DNA from: Chloroflexota bacterium
GTDB lineage: Bacteria; Chloroflexota; UBA11872
Length of the DNA stretch: 64,000 bases
Reading direction: 5' to 3'
NCBI GenBank assembly: GCA_022821645.1
Contig: JAJEDE010000025.1
Coordinates: 248,001-312,000 of the forward strand
The notes below the pieces were generated by a model. The model saw only the letters and a program-made list of their open reading frames with translations, had not been told where the DNA came from and made no database searches. The position numbers and the translations under genes are program-made. Below are positions 52,663 through 62,163 of the stretch, piece after piece. The number at the start of each line of letters is the position of its first letter. Position 1 is the stretch's first letter.

Positions 52663-53664
52663 CTAGCTCCAGGCCATCCGTAGACCGGCAGCGATGAGCA
52701 GATTCACCACGCCGATCGGAATCAAGATCTTCCAGCAGAAGTTCATGAGTTGGTCGTAGCGGAAGCGCGGCTGCGTGGCACGCAGCAGGAAGAAGCCGAA
52801 CATGAACACGCCGCACTTCAGCAGGAACCAGATCACGCCGGTGAGCGCTTCCAGCCCGGGAATCGTCCAGCCGCGCCAACCGCCGAGGAAGAGCGTGGCG
52901 ACGATTGCCGACATGAGCAGCATGTTGGCGTACTCGGCCATGAAGAAGAAGGCCCAGCGCATGCCGGAGTACTCGACGTGGAAGCCCGCGACCAGTTCCG
53001 ACTCAGCTTCCGGCAAGTCGAATGGAGCCCGGTTGGTCTCGGCTACGGCCGCGAATACGAAGAGCAGGAAGCCTATCAACTGGGGAACGATGAACCATAG
53101 GCCGGCCTGCGCGTTCACGATGTCAATCAGACTTAGCGAGCCGGCGTAGATGATGACCGCCAGCACGGCCAGCCCCATTACCAATTCGTAGCTGATGACC
53201 TGCGCGCTGGAGCGCAGCGCACCCAGATGAGCGTACTTGCTGTTCGACGACCAGCCGGACATGACCACGCCGTAGACGCCGAGCGAGCCCATGGCCAGGA
53301 AGTACAGGATTCCGACATTGAGATCGGCGATCCAGAGTCCGATGGTCCGTCCCATTTCGACCTCGGGACCAAAGGGAACAATGGCCCAGGCCGCCAGGGC
53401 TGGCATGACCATCATCACCGGCGCGAACCAGTACACGCCCTTGTCGGATTCGCCCGGAATCATGTCTTCCTTGATCCCGAGTTTCAGGCCGTCGGCGGCG
53501 GTCTGCAGCGTGCCGCGCCAACCTACGCGGTGCGGGCCGTAGCGCGATTGCATGCGACCGAGGATCCAGCGTTCCAGCAGCACCAGCGGCATCGCGCCGA
53601 TCGCAAACAGCAGAAAAACCGCCAGGACTTTCGTGATCAAGATCAGCCAGGCCCAGAAATCCAT
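52663..53664 (-). CDS. nuoH: NADH-quinone oxidoreductase subunit H
   Basis: 333-aa membrane subunit that forms the quinone channel entry with NuoB and NuoD. It has about eight helices and the signatures RWILGRMQSRYGPHRVGW, DLPEAESELVAGFHVEYSG and RATQPRFRYDQLM. It lies two bases after nuoG. Confidence 0.96.
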   Translation of the reverse strand: MDFWAWLILITKVLAVFLLFAIGAMPLVLLERWILGRMQSRYGPHRVGWRGTLQTAADGLKLGIKEDMIPGESDKGVYWFAPVMMVMPALAAWAIVPFGPEVEMGRTIGLWIADLNVGILYFLAMGSLGVYGVVMSGWSSNSKYAHLGALRSSAQVISYELVMGLAVLAVIIYAGSLSLIDIVNAQAGLWFIVPQLIGFLLFVFAAVAETNRAPFDLPEAESELVAGFHVEYSGMRWAFFFMAEYANMLLMSAIVATLFLGGWRGWTIPGLEALTGVIWFLLKCGVFMFGFFLLRATQPRFRYDQLMNFCWKILIPIGVVNLLIAAGLRMAWS

Positions 53665-53666
53665 TT

Positions 53667-56102
53667 CTAGGCCTTGCTCACGCGAACCGCGGTGCCGTCG
53701 GGGGATCGTGGATCAAGCTGACGTGGCGCCGCTTCCAGGAAGCGGTCGGGCAGGCTGACGACGCCGGATGGCACACGTCGAGCGACCATGGCCTTCAGGT
53801 TGACCTCGCCGCCCGCGGATGCCACATGTACGCGGTCGCCGTGCGCGATCTGGAGGCGCACGGCGTCGTCGGGGTTCAATTCGGCCACTGCGTCCGGCAG
53901 CATCAACGTCAGGCTTGGGGCGTGGCGTCCGGCTACGCCCGCCGTGTAGAGATGCTGCTCCGTCGCCAGTACGAGCCGGTCGCCGTTGACGGAGGGAAGG
54001 TCGGCGCCGTTCACGGAAACGGCTTGGCCGGATCCGGAAATGGACGGGGCGACGGAGAGTCTCGCCAGTTCTTCTGAAATGGGTTCATGGCTGCGCCAGC
54101 CAAAGTCGGCACCCATCGCGGCCGCGATTCGCGCCACGATCTCCCAGTCCGGCCGGGCATCGCCCACTGGCGGAATCGCCGGTTCGAGCCGACCCAGCCG
54201 GCCTTCAAAGTTGCTGTAGTGCCCGCCCTTCTCGGCAAACGTGGTTCCCGGCAGCACAACGTCGGCGACTTCCGTCGTCGCATTCATAAAGATGTCCTGC
54301 GCGACAACCAAGTCCGCTTCGCGCAGGGCGGCGCTTACTCCGCTGGGGTTGGCTGCGCCGCCGACCACGTCCTCGCCCATCACATAGAGCGCTCGCATTG
54401 GGCCCTCGACGAATTCGGCGAAGGGCAATCCCGGCTCCTCGCTCAACTCGACGCCCCACGCATCGCTTATTTCGCCGCGGGCTTCGGCATCCGCGAGCGG
54501 ACGGGCGCCGGGCAAGAGGTCGGGGGCCATCCCGACTCGGAAGGTGCCGACCGAGTTGGCACGTTCGGCCAGCGGGAACAGCTTCACGCCGTCCCGCGCC
54601 AGCGCCAGATTGGCGGCGGCCTGCGCAATCTTGTCGGCCTTGCCTAGGGTCCAGACGCCGGTGTCCCACACAACGGCAACGGATCCGGCCGCGCCGACAA
54701 TCTGACTGATTTCGTCGAAGGCGGCGGCGTCGATACCGGTTACTTGCTCAGTGACGTCATCTGCTGCGTCGGCCAATGCGCTGAGGAATGCGGCTTCGCC
54801 GCCGGGGCGCACGCGCGCTGAGATCGTGGCGAAGTCGTCAAGGCCGCTGCCGAGCCGGGTGGCCACCACCAACTGGCGTCCCGCGTCGCGGGCTGCTTGC
54901 TTGATGTGCGCCCCTACCACGTTGTGCGTCTGGCCGATGTCCGCACCGACGACCAGAATCAGGTCCGATTGAAGCAGTTCGCTCTGCGTATGCGGACCTA
55001 CTTCGCTGCCCAACACCGCCCGCAGCGTGCGGGCCGTGGCGTGCAGGCCGCTGTCCTGGCTGTAGACGTTGTTTGTGCCTAGCACCGCGCGGGCAAACCG
55101 CTGAAGCGTGTAGTTGTCCTCGTTGGTGGTGTTCGGCGAACCGACCACACCCACGGCGTTGGGACCGTGCTCGTCTAACGCGCCGCGCAGTCCCGTGGTG
55201 ATTGCGTCCAGCGCCGCGCGCCAACTCACCGGCCACAACACGCCGCCGCGCCGGACCATCGGCTGCGTGATCCGGTCCTCGCTGTTTACGAACGAGTGGC
55301 CGAAGAAGCCTTTCGCGCAAAGAATGCCGCGGTCGGGTTCTTCAAGGCCGTTGGAGCGAGTTCGGACAACCTCGCCGTGCCGCGATTCCACCAGGATCGA
55401 GCAGCCAACCGAGCAATGCGGGCAAGTGGACGCTGCCTTTTCGGTCTGCCAGCTTCGCGCGGAGTGCTTGAACGGACGGCTCAGCAAGGCGCCAACCGGA
55501 CACGTCTCGATGCACATCCCGCAGCGTTCGCAGTCCATGAAGTCGTGTTGAGCCGGGGCGATGAACGTGCCCACGCTTCGCTCCACAAAGTCCAGAGCGC
55601 GAACGCCGATCTGCTCGTCGCAAATGCGTACGCAGCGGCCGCACAAGATGCAGCGATTGTGGTTGAGGAGGATGACCTCGTTGAGGATTTCCTCCGGGTG
55701 CGCCTTCGGGACGGTCTCGTAGGGGCTCTGGTGAATCTCCTGGTCGAAGACCTCGTCCTGCAATTCGCAGGTTCCCGCCTGGTCGCAATACGGGCAGTCC
55801 AGCGGGTGGTGCTGGAGCTGCAGTTCAATCACGTGCTTGCGGATGTCGCGGATGCTCTGGCTGTTCGTCACTACCGTCATCCCGTCGCCGGCCGGGGTGG
55901 TGCATGAAGCCGTCGGGCGTGGCGGTCCGGGCTGTACTTCGACCACACACATGCGGCATGCGCCGTATGGCTTCAGCCTCGGGTCGGTGCAGAGGGTCGG
56001 AATTTCGACGCCGATGGACTCGCAGGCCTGCAGCACGGTCGCGCCGCGCGGCACCTGCACTTCATTGCCATCGATCGTGAGCGTGACCATATCGCTACTC
56101 AT
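53667..56102 (-). CDS. nuoG: NADH-quinone oxidoreductase subunit G (molybdopterin-fold, Fe-S)
   Basis: 811 aa. The N-terminal 2Fe-2S ferredoxin has CTDPRLKPYGACRMC. Next come the His-ligated cluster region (HHPLDCPYCDQAGTCELQ), an 8Fe ferredoxin-like pair (CILCGRCVRICDE and CERCGMCIETCP), an extra 4Fe-4S motif (CPHCSVGC...LCAKG) and the long molybdopterin-oxidoreductase fold. NuoG belongs to the NADH-input module, yet nuoE and nuoF are absent. A formate-dehydrogenase-like role is an alternative, but its place between nuoD and nuoH favours NuoG. Confidence 0.93.
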   Translation of the reverse strand: MSSDMVTLTIDGNEVQVPRGATVLQACESIGVEIPTLCTDPRLKPYGACRMCVVEVQPGPPRPTASCTTPAGDGMTVVTNSQSIRDIRKHVIELQLQHHPLDCPYCDQAGTCELQDEVFDQEIHQSPYETVPKAHPEEILNEVILLNHNRCILCGRCVRICDEQIGVRALDFVERSVGTFIAPAQHDFMDCERCGMCIETCPVGALLSRPFKHSARSWQTEKAASTCPHCSVGCSILVESRHGEVVRTRSNGLEEPDRGILCAKGFFGHSFVNSEDRITQPMVRRGGVLWPVSWRAALDAITTGLRGALDEHGPNAVGVVGSPNTTNEDNYTLQRFARAVLGTNNVYSQDSGLHATARTLRAVLGSEVGPHTQSELLQSDLILVVGADIGQTHNVVGAHIKQAARDAGRQLVVATRLGSGLDDFATISARVRPGGEAAFLSALADAADDVTEQVTGIDAAAFDEISQIVGAAGSVAVVWDTGVWTLGKADKIAQAAANLALARDGVKLFPLAERANSVGTFRVGMAPDLLPGARPLADAEARGEISDAWGVELSEEPGLPFAEFVEGPMRALYVMGEDVVGGAANPSGVSAALREADLVVAQDIFMNATTEVADVVLPGTTFAEKGGHYSNFEGRLGRLEPAIPPVGDARPDWEIVARIAAAMGADFGWRSHEPISEELARLSVAPSISGSGQAVSVNGADLPSVNGDRLVLATEQHLYTAGVAGRHAPSLTLMLPDAVAELNPDDAVRLQIAHGDRVHVASAGGEVNLKAMVARRVPSGVVSLPDRFLEAAPRQLDPRSPDGTAVRVSKA

Positions 56103-57331
56103 CGATCAACCTCACCCAGCACGATGTCGACGCTGCCGATGATGGCTACCACGTCCGCGATCAGGCTACCCACGCTGATTTCCTCAATGATGCTGAGGTT
56201 GACGAACGACGGTGAACGCACGTGACACCGGTAGGGCATGCCCGTTCCGTCGCTTACGAAGTAGAAGCCAAGCTCGCCCTTCGGATTCTCAATTCCGAAG
56301 TAGGACTCGCCCGGCGGGGGCTGCACCCCGTGCATGACCAGTTTGAAGTGGTTGATCATCGCTTCCATGTCCACCGGCACGCGACCTATGTCCGGTGGTA
56401 CGACCTGGGGCAGATCCACGTTCGAGGGGGCATCCAACGGCAAGTCCCGCAGCGCCTCCACGCACTGTCCGATGATCCGCTTCGACTGATACATCTCGTT
56501 CAGCCGCACCAGGTAGCGCGCGTAGACGTCACCCTCGGTGAAGACCGGCACCTCAAAGTCCACCAGGTCATAGGCGGCGTACGGCTGGGCTTTCCGCAAG
56601 TCCCATGCAATGCCTGAGCCGCGAATCACCGGCCCGGTCAGGCCGTAACTGAGCGCCTGTTCCTGGGTGATGAGCCCAACGTCGCGCGTGCGCTCGATGA
56701 AGACCTCGTTCTCGGTTAGCAGTGCGTCGATCTCGTCCAAGGTGTACCCGTTGAGGAAGGCCTCCACGTTGTCCAGCCACTGGTCGCCCACGTCGTGCGG
56801 ACCGGTGCCGCCGACTCGCATGAACGAGGTGGTCAGCCGCGCGCCGCAGGCCTCTTCGAATAGATACAGGATCTTCTCGCGCTCGCGCAGCGACCACAGG
56901 AACGCCGACATGGCGCCGATGTCCAACCCGTGGGTGCCCAACCAGATGTGGTGGGCGGCCAGTCGCGATAGTTCCGCCACGGCCGTGCGCAGGTAGCGGG
57001 CCCGCAGGGGAATCTCATCGGTGATGCCCATCAGTTTCTCGATGGCCATCAGGTAGCCCATGTTGTTCGAGGGGCCGGAGGTGTAGTCCATGCGGTCGGT
57101 CAACGTGATGCCGCCCCGGTAGTCGTGGACTTCCAGCAGCTTTTCCACGCCGCGGTGCAGGTAACCCATGTCGGCGTCGCAGCGCCGGACTTCCTCGCCG
57201 TCCAGTTCAATCACGAGGCGGAGCACCCCGTGGGTGCTGGGGTGCTGCGGCCCCATGTTGAGGATCATGTTGTCTCCGCTGCCCTGTTCCAGGTCAACGC
57301 GAATACCGGCCACTCCGGAATCCACCGTCAT
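56099..57331 (-). CDS. nuoD: NADH-quinone oxidoreductase subunit D
   Basis: 410-aa 49-kDa-type subunit lining the quinone cavity. [21 protein letters not shown] near the start carries the quinone-site His, and [12 protein letters not shown] and the C-terminal block [12 protein letters not shown]-like end are present. It overlaps both nuoC and nuoG by four bases, so there is no room for nuoE or nuoF here. Confidence 0.96.
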   Translation of the reverse strand: MTVDSGVAGIRVDLEQGSGDNMILNMGPQHPSTHGVLRLVIELDGEEVRRCDADMGYLHRGVEKLLEVHDYRGGITLTDRMDYTSGPSNNMGYLMAIEKLMGITDEIPLRARYLRTAVAELSRLAAHHIWLGTHGLDIGAMSAFLWSLREREKILYLFEEACGARLTTSFMRVGGTGPHDVGDQWLDNVEAFLNGYTLDEIDALLTENEVFIERTRDVGLITQEQALSYGLTGPVIRGSGIAWDLRKAQPYAAYDLVDFEVPVFTEGDVYARYLVRLNEMYQSKRIIGQCVEALRDLPLDAPSNVDLPQVVPPDIGRVPVDMEAMINHFKLVMHGVQPPPGESYFGIENPKGELGFYFVSDGTGMPYRCHVRSPSFVNLSIIEEISVGSLIADVVAIIGSVDIVLGEVDR

Positions 57332-57903
57332 GCGCCGTTCGCCTCGTCCACGTCCGCCCAGAAGTCGTCGGGGTCTAACTGACCAACCAGGTCGTTCCGG
57401 TGCGCGTCCTCGGGGAAGGTTGGGCCTTCCACGGGGTATTCCTTGCGCAGCGGATGGCCCTCATAGCCCTCGGGCAGCAGGATGCGCTTCAGGTTGGGAT
57501 GACCGGCGAATCGGATCCCGAAGAGGTCGAACACCTCGCGCTCCAGATACAGCGCCGACGCGTATGTGGCGGTCGCCGAGGCGACGGATGCGCCGTCGGC
57601 CAGGCGTACAGTTACGCGGGCAAAGAGGTTGTTCGTCAGCGAGCGGAACTGCCACAGGACCTCGAACTCGCGCCCGACGTCCAGCGGCCAGTGCACAGCC
57701 GTCACGTCCACAAGCTGCTCAAGTTTGAGGTCCGAATCGTCGCGCAAGGCCGGAAACAGCGAGGGGAAGGCCTGCGGCGCCACCTCGGCCACTGGATCTC
57801 CATGGTTGACGCGGCCTCCCAGATACGCGGTGCCGGCGTGTTGCCGGATGCGATCCAGAACATTCTCGGGCGCCAGGGTTGGCGATGCCGCCGGTACCAA
57901 CAC
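57328..57903 (-). CDS. nuoC: NADH-quinone oxidoreductase subunit C
   Basis: 191-aa 30-kDa-type subunit with the signature [16 protein letters not shown], then [20 protein letters not shown]. It starts three bases after the nuoA stop, where nuoB would normally lie. Confidence 0.95.
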   Translation of the reverse strand: MLVPAASPTLAPENVLDRIRQHAGTAYLGGRVNHGDPVAEVAPQAFPSLFPALRDDSDLKLEQLVDVTAVHWPLDVGREFEVLWQFRSLTNNLFARVTVRLADGASVASATATYASALYLEREVFDLFGIRFAGHPNLKRILLPEGYEGHPLRKEYPVEGPTFPEDAHRNDLVGQLDPDDFWADVDEANGA

Positions 57904-57906
57904 GGG

Positions 57907-58269
57907 CTAGCGGTTCCAGTCCAGGGCGCCCTTGCGCCACTCGTATACGAACGCGACCGCCAGAATGAGGATGAAGACGACGCCGGCCAGGAACAAGGAC
58001 ACCTGGTCGTCGATCATGTTGAAGTAGAGCGCCCAGGGATAGAAGAAGAGCAACTCGACGTCAAAGATCAGAAACGTCACCGCGACCAGGTAAAAGCGAA
58101 TGTTGTGCCGCCCGCGCGCGTCCCCGATCGGGGGCATACCGGATTCATATGCCTCCACCTTGGCGTCGTACTTGCGGTGCGGCTTGAGCAGCATGGTGCC
58201 AACAAGGCTCCCGACTGCAAATAGGAAGGCGATGACCATCAAAAGGACAATCGCTACCCAGCTAGGCAT
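57907..58269 (-). CDS. nuoA: NADH-quinone oxidoreductase subunit A
   Basis: 120-aa, three-helix subunit with the conserved loop YESGMPPIGDARGR and FLIFDVELLFFYPWA. First gene of the nuo operon; its start lies 40 bases downstream of the Rex operator. Confidence 0.96.
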   Translation of the reverse strand: MPSWVAIVLLMVIAFLFAVGSLVGTMLLKPHRKYDAKVEAYESGMPPIGDARGRHNIRFYLVAVTFLIFDVELLFFYPWALYFNMIDDQVSLFLAGVVFILILAVAFVYEWRKGALDWNR

Positions 58270-58308
58270 CGTTGCGCTCTGCTGCTCCCCTGGCCGTGAG
58301 AGGCTGCG

Positions 58309-58326
58309 TTGTGATCATTTTCACAA
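58309..58326. promoter_or_regulatory. Rex operator upstream of nuoA
   Basis: TTGTGATCATTTTCACAA: the two six-base half-sites TTGTGA and TCACAA are exactly inverted around six bases, matching the well-known consensus for the NADH-sensing repressor Rex. It lies between rex and nuoA, just after the predicted nuo transcription start. Confidence 0.9.
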
Positions 58327-58335
58327 ACTCCGCGC

Positions 58336-58365
58336 ATCATACGCGCCAGCGCTGCGGCTTGCGAA
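58336..58365 (-). promoter_or_regulatory. Predicted nuo operon promoter
   Basis: Minus-strand -10 TATGAT (58341-58336) and -35-like TTCGCA (58365-58360) with an 18-base spacer. The inferred start near 58329 would place the Rex box within the first 20 transcribed bases, a position that blocks initiation. The -35 is a weak match. Confidence 0.5.
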
Positions 58366-58392
58366 CCCTTGACGTCGCTTGTGAGCCGGAAT

Positions 58393-59028
58393 TCACCCGG
58401 CAAGGGAGTAGGAGAGGTACTCGACTTCCACGGCCAGGTCTACGTTCGACAGTTGCACGTGCGCCGGGACGCGCAGTTGGGCCGGCGCGAAATTCAGGAT
58501 CGCGCGCACACCGGCGGCCACCACCTGGTCCACCACCTTTTGTGCGGCGCGGGCAGGTACGGTGACGATGACCATGTCGATTCGATCGGCGCTCACGGCC
58601 CGCGCGAGGTCGAGGACGGGGAGCACTCGCGTGCCATTGACTGTTGATCCAATGACGGCAGCGTCGTTATCGAATGCCGCGACGACTTCGAAGCCCTGGT
58701 TGTTGAAGCCCGGGTATGCCATGAGCGCGCGGCCCAGATTTCCTACGCCCACCAGGCCGATGCGCCAGCCACGATCGATTCCAAGGATTGTTGCCAATCG
58801 CTGCCGAAGCGCGGACACGGCGTAACCCACGCCCCGCTTGCCGAACGACCCGAAATAGGCGAGATCGCGCCGAACCTGGGCTGCGGTAAACCCCGTCAAG
58901 ACGGCCAGCGTTTCGGAGGAGACGTTGGCCTGCCCTTCGGACTGGACCGACCCCAGCACGCGGTAGTAGGTGGATAGCCGCCGAATGGTGGTCGGCGGTA
59001 CGGGGCGGCTCTGGTTGGTGTGATCCAT
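58393..59028 (-). CDS. rex: Redox-sensing transcriptional repressor Rex
   Basis: 211 aa. A winged-helix DNA-binding domain (TTIRRLSTYYRVL, FTAAQVRRDLAYFGSFGKRGVGY) is followed by a Rossmann NADH-binding domain with GLVGVGNLGRALMAY. Rex releases DNA when the NADH/NAD+ ratio rises. ATG 59028 matches the family N-terminus; upstream in-frame starts reach 59154. A Rex box lies between this gene and nuoA, so Rex very probably controls the nuo operon; read-through from rex into nuo is possible because both are on the minus strand. Confidence 0.94.
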   Translation of the reverse strand: MDHTNQSRPVPPTTIRRLSTYYRVLGSVQSEGQANVSSETLAVLTGFTAAQVRRDLAYFGSFGKRGVGYAVSALRQRLATILGIDRGWRIGLVGVGNLGRALMAYPGFNNQGFEVVAAFDNDAAVIGSTVNGTRVLPVLDLARAVSADRIDMVIVTVPARAAQKVVDQVVAAGVRAILNFAPAQLRVPAHVQLSNVDLAVEVEYLSYSLAG

Positions 59029-59201
59029 CCACATCGCGGCCAGCGCGAACAAGTCCATTCTCGCAGCCCGAATTGCCTGCGTCCTGGGTAGTGCATGGTG
59101 ACTGACGAAGTTGACGCGGGCGGGCCTGGGCCTATGCTCGCGAGCTACTCCCAAGAGACCACGAACCCGGTGCCAGACCGAAATAAGGCGAGCGGCCGCC
59201 A

Positions 59202-61175
59202 GTGAACGGAATCCGCGTTGGTGTGGATGTCGGCGGCACGTTCACTGACTTCACCGTCGCTGCGAACGATGGACTGTACGTCTTTAAGGTCTCCAGCACG
59301 CCGCACGACCCGGCTGAGGCTGTGCTGAAGGGCTTGCGGCGTGCCGGAGTCGGGGCTGATGGGACCGTGGTGCACGGCTCGACCGTGGCGACAAACGCGG
59401 TGCTCGAGCGCAAGGGCGCGCGTACGGCACTGGTCACAACGGCCGGGTTCCGCGATGTGCTGGAGATCGCCCGCCAGAATCGTCCCGCGCTCTACGACAT
59501 TGAGCCGCGCAAGCCGACGCCGCTGATTGAGCGAGAGCTTCGACTGGAGGTCGATGCACGCGTGGGCGCGGACGGCACCGTTCGCCGACCATTGAGTCGC
59601 GAGTCGCTTCAACGCCTTACCGAAGAAGTGCGTCAACTCAAGCCGGAAGCCGCCGCGGTATGTCTGCTCTTCGGCTTCCTGCGGCCGTCGCACGAGCGCT
59701 CGGTGCGTGCCGCCCTGCGCCGAGCCGGCGTGCGCTGGGTCTCCATTTCGTCGGAAGTGCTGCCCGAACATCGTGAGTACGAGCGCACGAGTACAACCGT
59801 GGTTGATGCGTACGTGGCGCCCGTGATGGGCCGGTACATCCGTCGGCTGGAACGCGCGGCCCCCGGGCAACTGTGGATCGTCCAGTCCAGTGGCGGAGTC
59901 CTGCGATCGTCCGAGGCCGCGGCGGCACCGGTCCAGTCGGTGCTGAGCGGTCCGGCCGCTGGAGTGGTCGGCGCGCGCGCCGTGGCCGCCGCGTCGGGAT
60001 TCGATCGGATCGTGACCCTGGACATGGGCGGCACGTCCACGGACGTAGCGATCTGCCCGGGCGAGCCGCTGCGTCGAACTGACGCGACCGTTGGCGGACT
60101 CCCGGTCGCGATTCCCATGACAGACATCCATACCGTGGGGGCCGGCGGTGGATCGATTGCGGCTCGCGACGAGGCCGGCGGGCTGCGCGTCGGCCCGCGC
60201 AGCGCCGGCGCGCAGCCGGGTCCTGCCGCCTACGGCCGCGGCGGTGTGGAGCCGACGGTCACCGACGCCAATGTGGTGCTGGGCCGGTTGGTCTCCGACG
60301 CCACGCTGGCTGACGAGGTGGCGCTGGACACCGCTGCGGCCGCGTCGGCCGTCGACCGGCTGACACCTGCCAGCGATCAGTCGACGGAGACTCGCCTCCG
60401 AGCTGCAGCCGGCGTGGTTGCGGTGGCCGATGCGCACATGGAGCGGGCGCTGCGCGTGATCACACTGGAGCGCGGCTACGACCCCCGCGACTTCACGCTG
60501 GTGGCGTTTGGCGGCGCCGGTCCGCTGCACGGCTGCTCGCTGGCTGAGCGTCTGGAGATTGACCGTGTGCTGGTGCCGCGATATCCCGGGGTACTATCCG
60601 CGCTCGGCGCGCTCAGCGGTGCACATGTCCGCGAGTATGCGACGACTGTGCTGCGGCCCGCGACCACCCGGAGCGTGCGAGCCCTGACCACGGCATTCAA
60701 CCGGCTGGAAAGGAACGCGCGGCGCGACTTTGTCGGCGTGGGGCGTCCCCGGTTGCGCCGGATGCTGGACCTTCGGTACGTCGGGCAGTCCTACGAGCTA
60801 ACCGTGCCGCTGCCGGGCCGGAACCTTCCAGGCGCCGTTCATGCCTTTCACCGGCGACACCACGAACGCTACGCGCATAGCCGGCCGGAGGCCGCTGTCG
60901 AAATCGTTGTCGCGCGCTTGCTCGCTTCCGTTGAGCAGCCGCCATTGCCTGAGGTGCAGGCTCCGGTCGACGGACGCCCCTCGTCGCGGAGTGCGCCGGT
61001 TGTAGTCGACGGCGAAATCCAGCCCGCCCGTGTCTTTCGGCGGATTGAGTTGCCCGTTGGCTTTCGGGCTCGAGGACCGCTGCTCGTGGTGCAGGACGAC
61101 GCCACGACCTGGGCGCCGCCCGGTTGGCGGATGGAGGTGGACCGGCAGGCGGCCCTGATATTGGAGCGAAACTAA
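59202..61175 (+). CDS. HyuA-type hydantoinase/5-oxoprolinase family protein
   Basis: 657-aa ATP-dependent amidohydrolase A subunit. VGVDVGGTFTDFTV is the N-terminal actin-like phosphate loop, VVHGSTVATNAVLERKGA follows, then TLDMGGTSTDVAI and VGAGGGSIA. The usual HyuB partner does not follow, so the second subunit must be elsewhere or the protein works differently. Substrate (hydantoin, oxoproline or acetone-type) unknown. GTG start at 59202. Confidence 0.9.
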   Translation: MNGIRVGVDVGGTFTDFTVAANDGLYVFKVSSTPHDPAEAVLKGLRRAGVGADGTVVHGSTVATNAVLERKGARTALVTTAGFRDVLEIARQNRPALYDIEPRKPTPLIERELRLEVDARVGADGTVRRPLSRESLQRLTEEVRQLKPEAAAVCLLFGFLRPSHERSVRAALRRAGVRWVSISSEVLPEHREYERTSTTVVDAYVAPVMGRYIRRLERAAPGQLWIVQSSGGVLRSSEAAAAPVQSVLSGPAAGVVGARAVAAASGFDRIVTLDMGGTSTDVAICPGEPLRRTDATVGGLPVAIPMTDIHTVGAGGGSIAARDEAGGLRVGPRSAGAQPGPAAYGRGGVEPTVTDANVVLGRLVSDATLADEVALDTAAAASAVDRLTPASDQSTETRLRAAAGVVAVADAHMERALRVITLERGYDPRDFTLVAFGGAGPLHGCSLAERLEIDRVLVPRYPGVLSALGALSGAHVREYATTVLRPATTRSVRALTTAFNRLERNARRDFVGVGRPRLRRMLDLRYVGQSYELTVPLPGRNLPGAVHAFHRRHHERYAHSRPEAAVEIVVARLLASVEQPPLPEVQAPVDGRPSSRSAPVVVDGEIQPARVFRRIELPVGFRARGPLLVVQDDATTWAPPGWRMEVDRQAALILERN

Positions 61176-61242
61176 CCTTCCGGGTCAACATTCGACAGTA
61201 AGCTGCCCGAGGCTTCCACGAGTTCTTCTGCCCTAAAGGCGC

Positions 61243-62163
61243 ATGTCAACACCTGTAATCCAAGTTCGCGACCTTCGCAAGGCCTATGGCGATTTGCAGG
61301 CCGTGGCGGGCGTTTCGTTTGAGGTGGCCGAAGGCGAAGTCTTCGGGATGCTTGGACCGAATGGGGCCGGCAAGACCACCACCGTTGAGATTCTCGAAGG
61401 CCTGCGGATCCGGGATAGCGGCGAAGTCAGCGTCCTTGGCATGAACCCGGCGACATCCGGGCGCGACTTCAAGCGGCTGGTTGGGGTGCAGCTGCAGCAG
61501 GTAGCGCTTTATCCACGCCTCCGCGTGCACGAAGTCATCAGTCTGTTCGGGTCCTTCTACGAGCAGCAAGCCGAGACCGAGGAACTCATCGCGCTGATGG
61601 GCCTGGAGGATCGGCGTAACGCCCGCATCGCCGAACTCTCCGGCGGTCAGGCGCAGCGGCTGTCCGTGGCGCTGGCCGTGGTGAACATGCCGCGGCTCGT
61701 CTTCCTGGACGAGCCGTCGACCGGCATGGACCCACAGGCGCGTCGGAATCTCTGGGACATCATTGAAGGATTCAAGGCCAGAGGGATGACCGTGGTGCTG
61801 ACCACGCACTACATGGAAGAGGCGGAACGGCTGTGCGACCGGGTCGCCGTGATGGATCACGGCCGGATCATCGCGCTCGACAGTCCCAGCGCACTTGTGC
61901 GTGAGAACTTCGCCGAAGACGCCATCGAGTTCGTGTCGAACGACGGACTTTCGGAGCACGACTTGGGCGAACTGGCCGCTGTAACCAGCGCGGCGTCCCA
62001 GGGGTCCGCCCACAGCATCTTCAGCAGCGACATCCCACGCACGATGGGTAGCCTGCTCGATCTTGCTCAGGAGCGCGGAGCTCCGCTGGAGGGCATGCGC
62101 GTACGCCACGCCACGCTTGAGGATGTATTCCTCAAGCTCACTGGACGGACGCTCAGAGATTGA
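61243..62163 (+). CDS. ABC transporter ATP-binding protein (ABC-2/DrrA type)
   Basis: 306 aa. Walker A is GPNGAGKTTTVE, the signature is LSGGQAQRLSVALA, and Walker B is LVFLDEPSTGMDPQARRNLW, followed by the H-loop THYMEEAE. The C-terminal extension after ~220 residues is typical of DrrA/CcmA-like drug or lipid exporters. It overlaps the start of its permease. Confidence 0.94.
   Translation: MSTPVIQVRDLRKAYGDLQAVAGVSFEVAEGEVFGMLGPNGAGKTTTVEILEGLRIRDSGEVSVLGMNPATSGRDFKRLVGVQLQQVALYPRLRVHEVISLFGSFYEQQAETEELIALMGLEDRRNARIAELSGGQAQRLSVALAVVNMPRLVFLDEPSTGMDPQARRNLWDIIEGFKARGMTVVLTTHYMEEAERLCDRVAVMDHGRIIALDSPSALVRENFAEDAIEFVSNDGLSEHDLGELAAVTSAASQGSAHSIFSSDIPRTMGSLLDLAQERGAPLEGMRVRHATLEDVFLKLTGRTLRD

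Noticed and set aside
53667-56102. Reading the nuoG gene as a stand-alone formate dehydrogenase
   Set aside because: Its position between nuoD and nuoH with a four-base overlap, and the complete NuoG-type N-terminal Fe-S series, favour NuoG.
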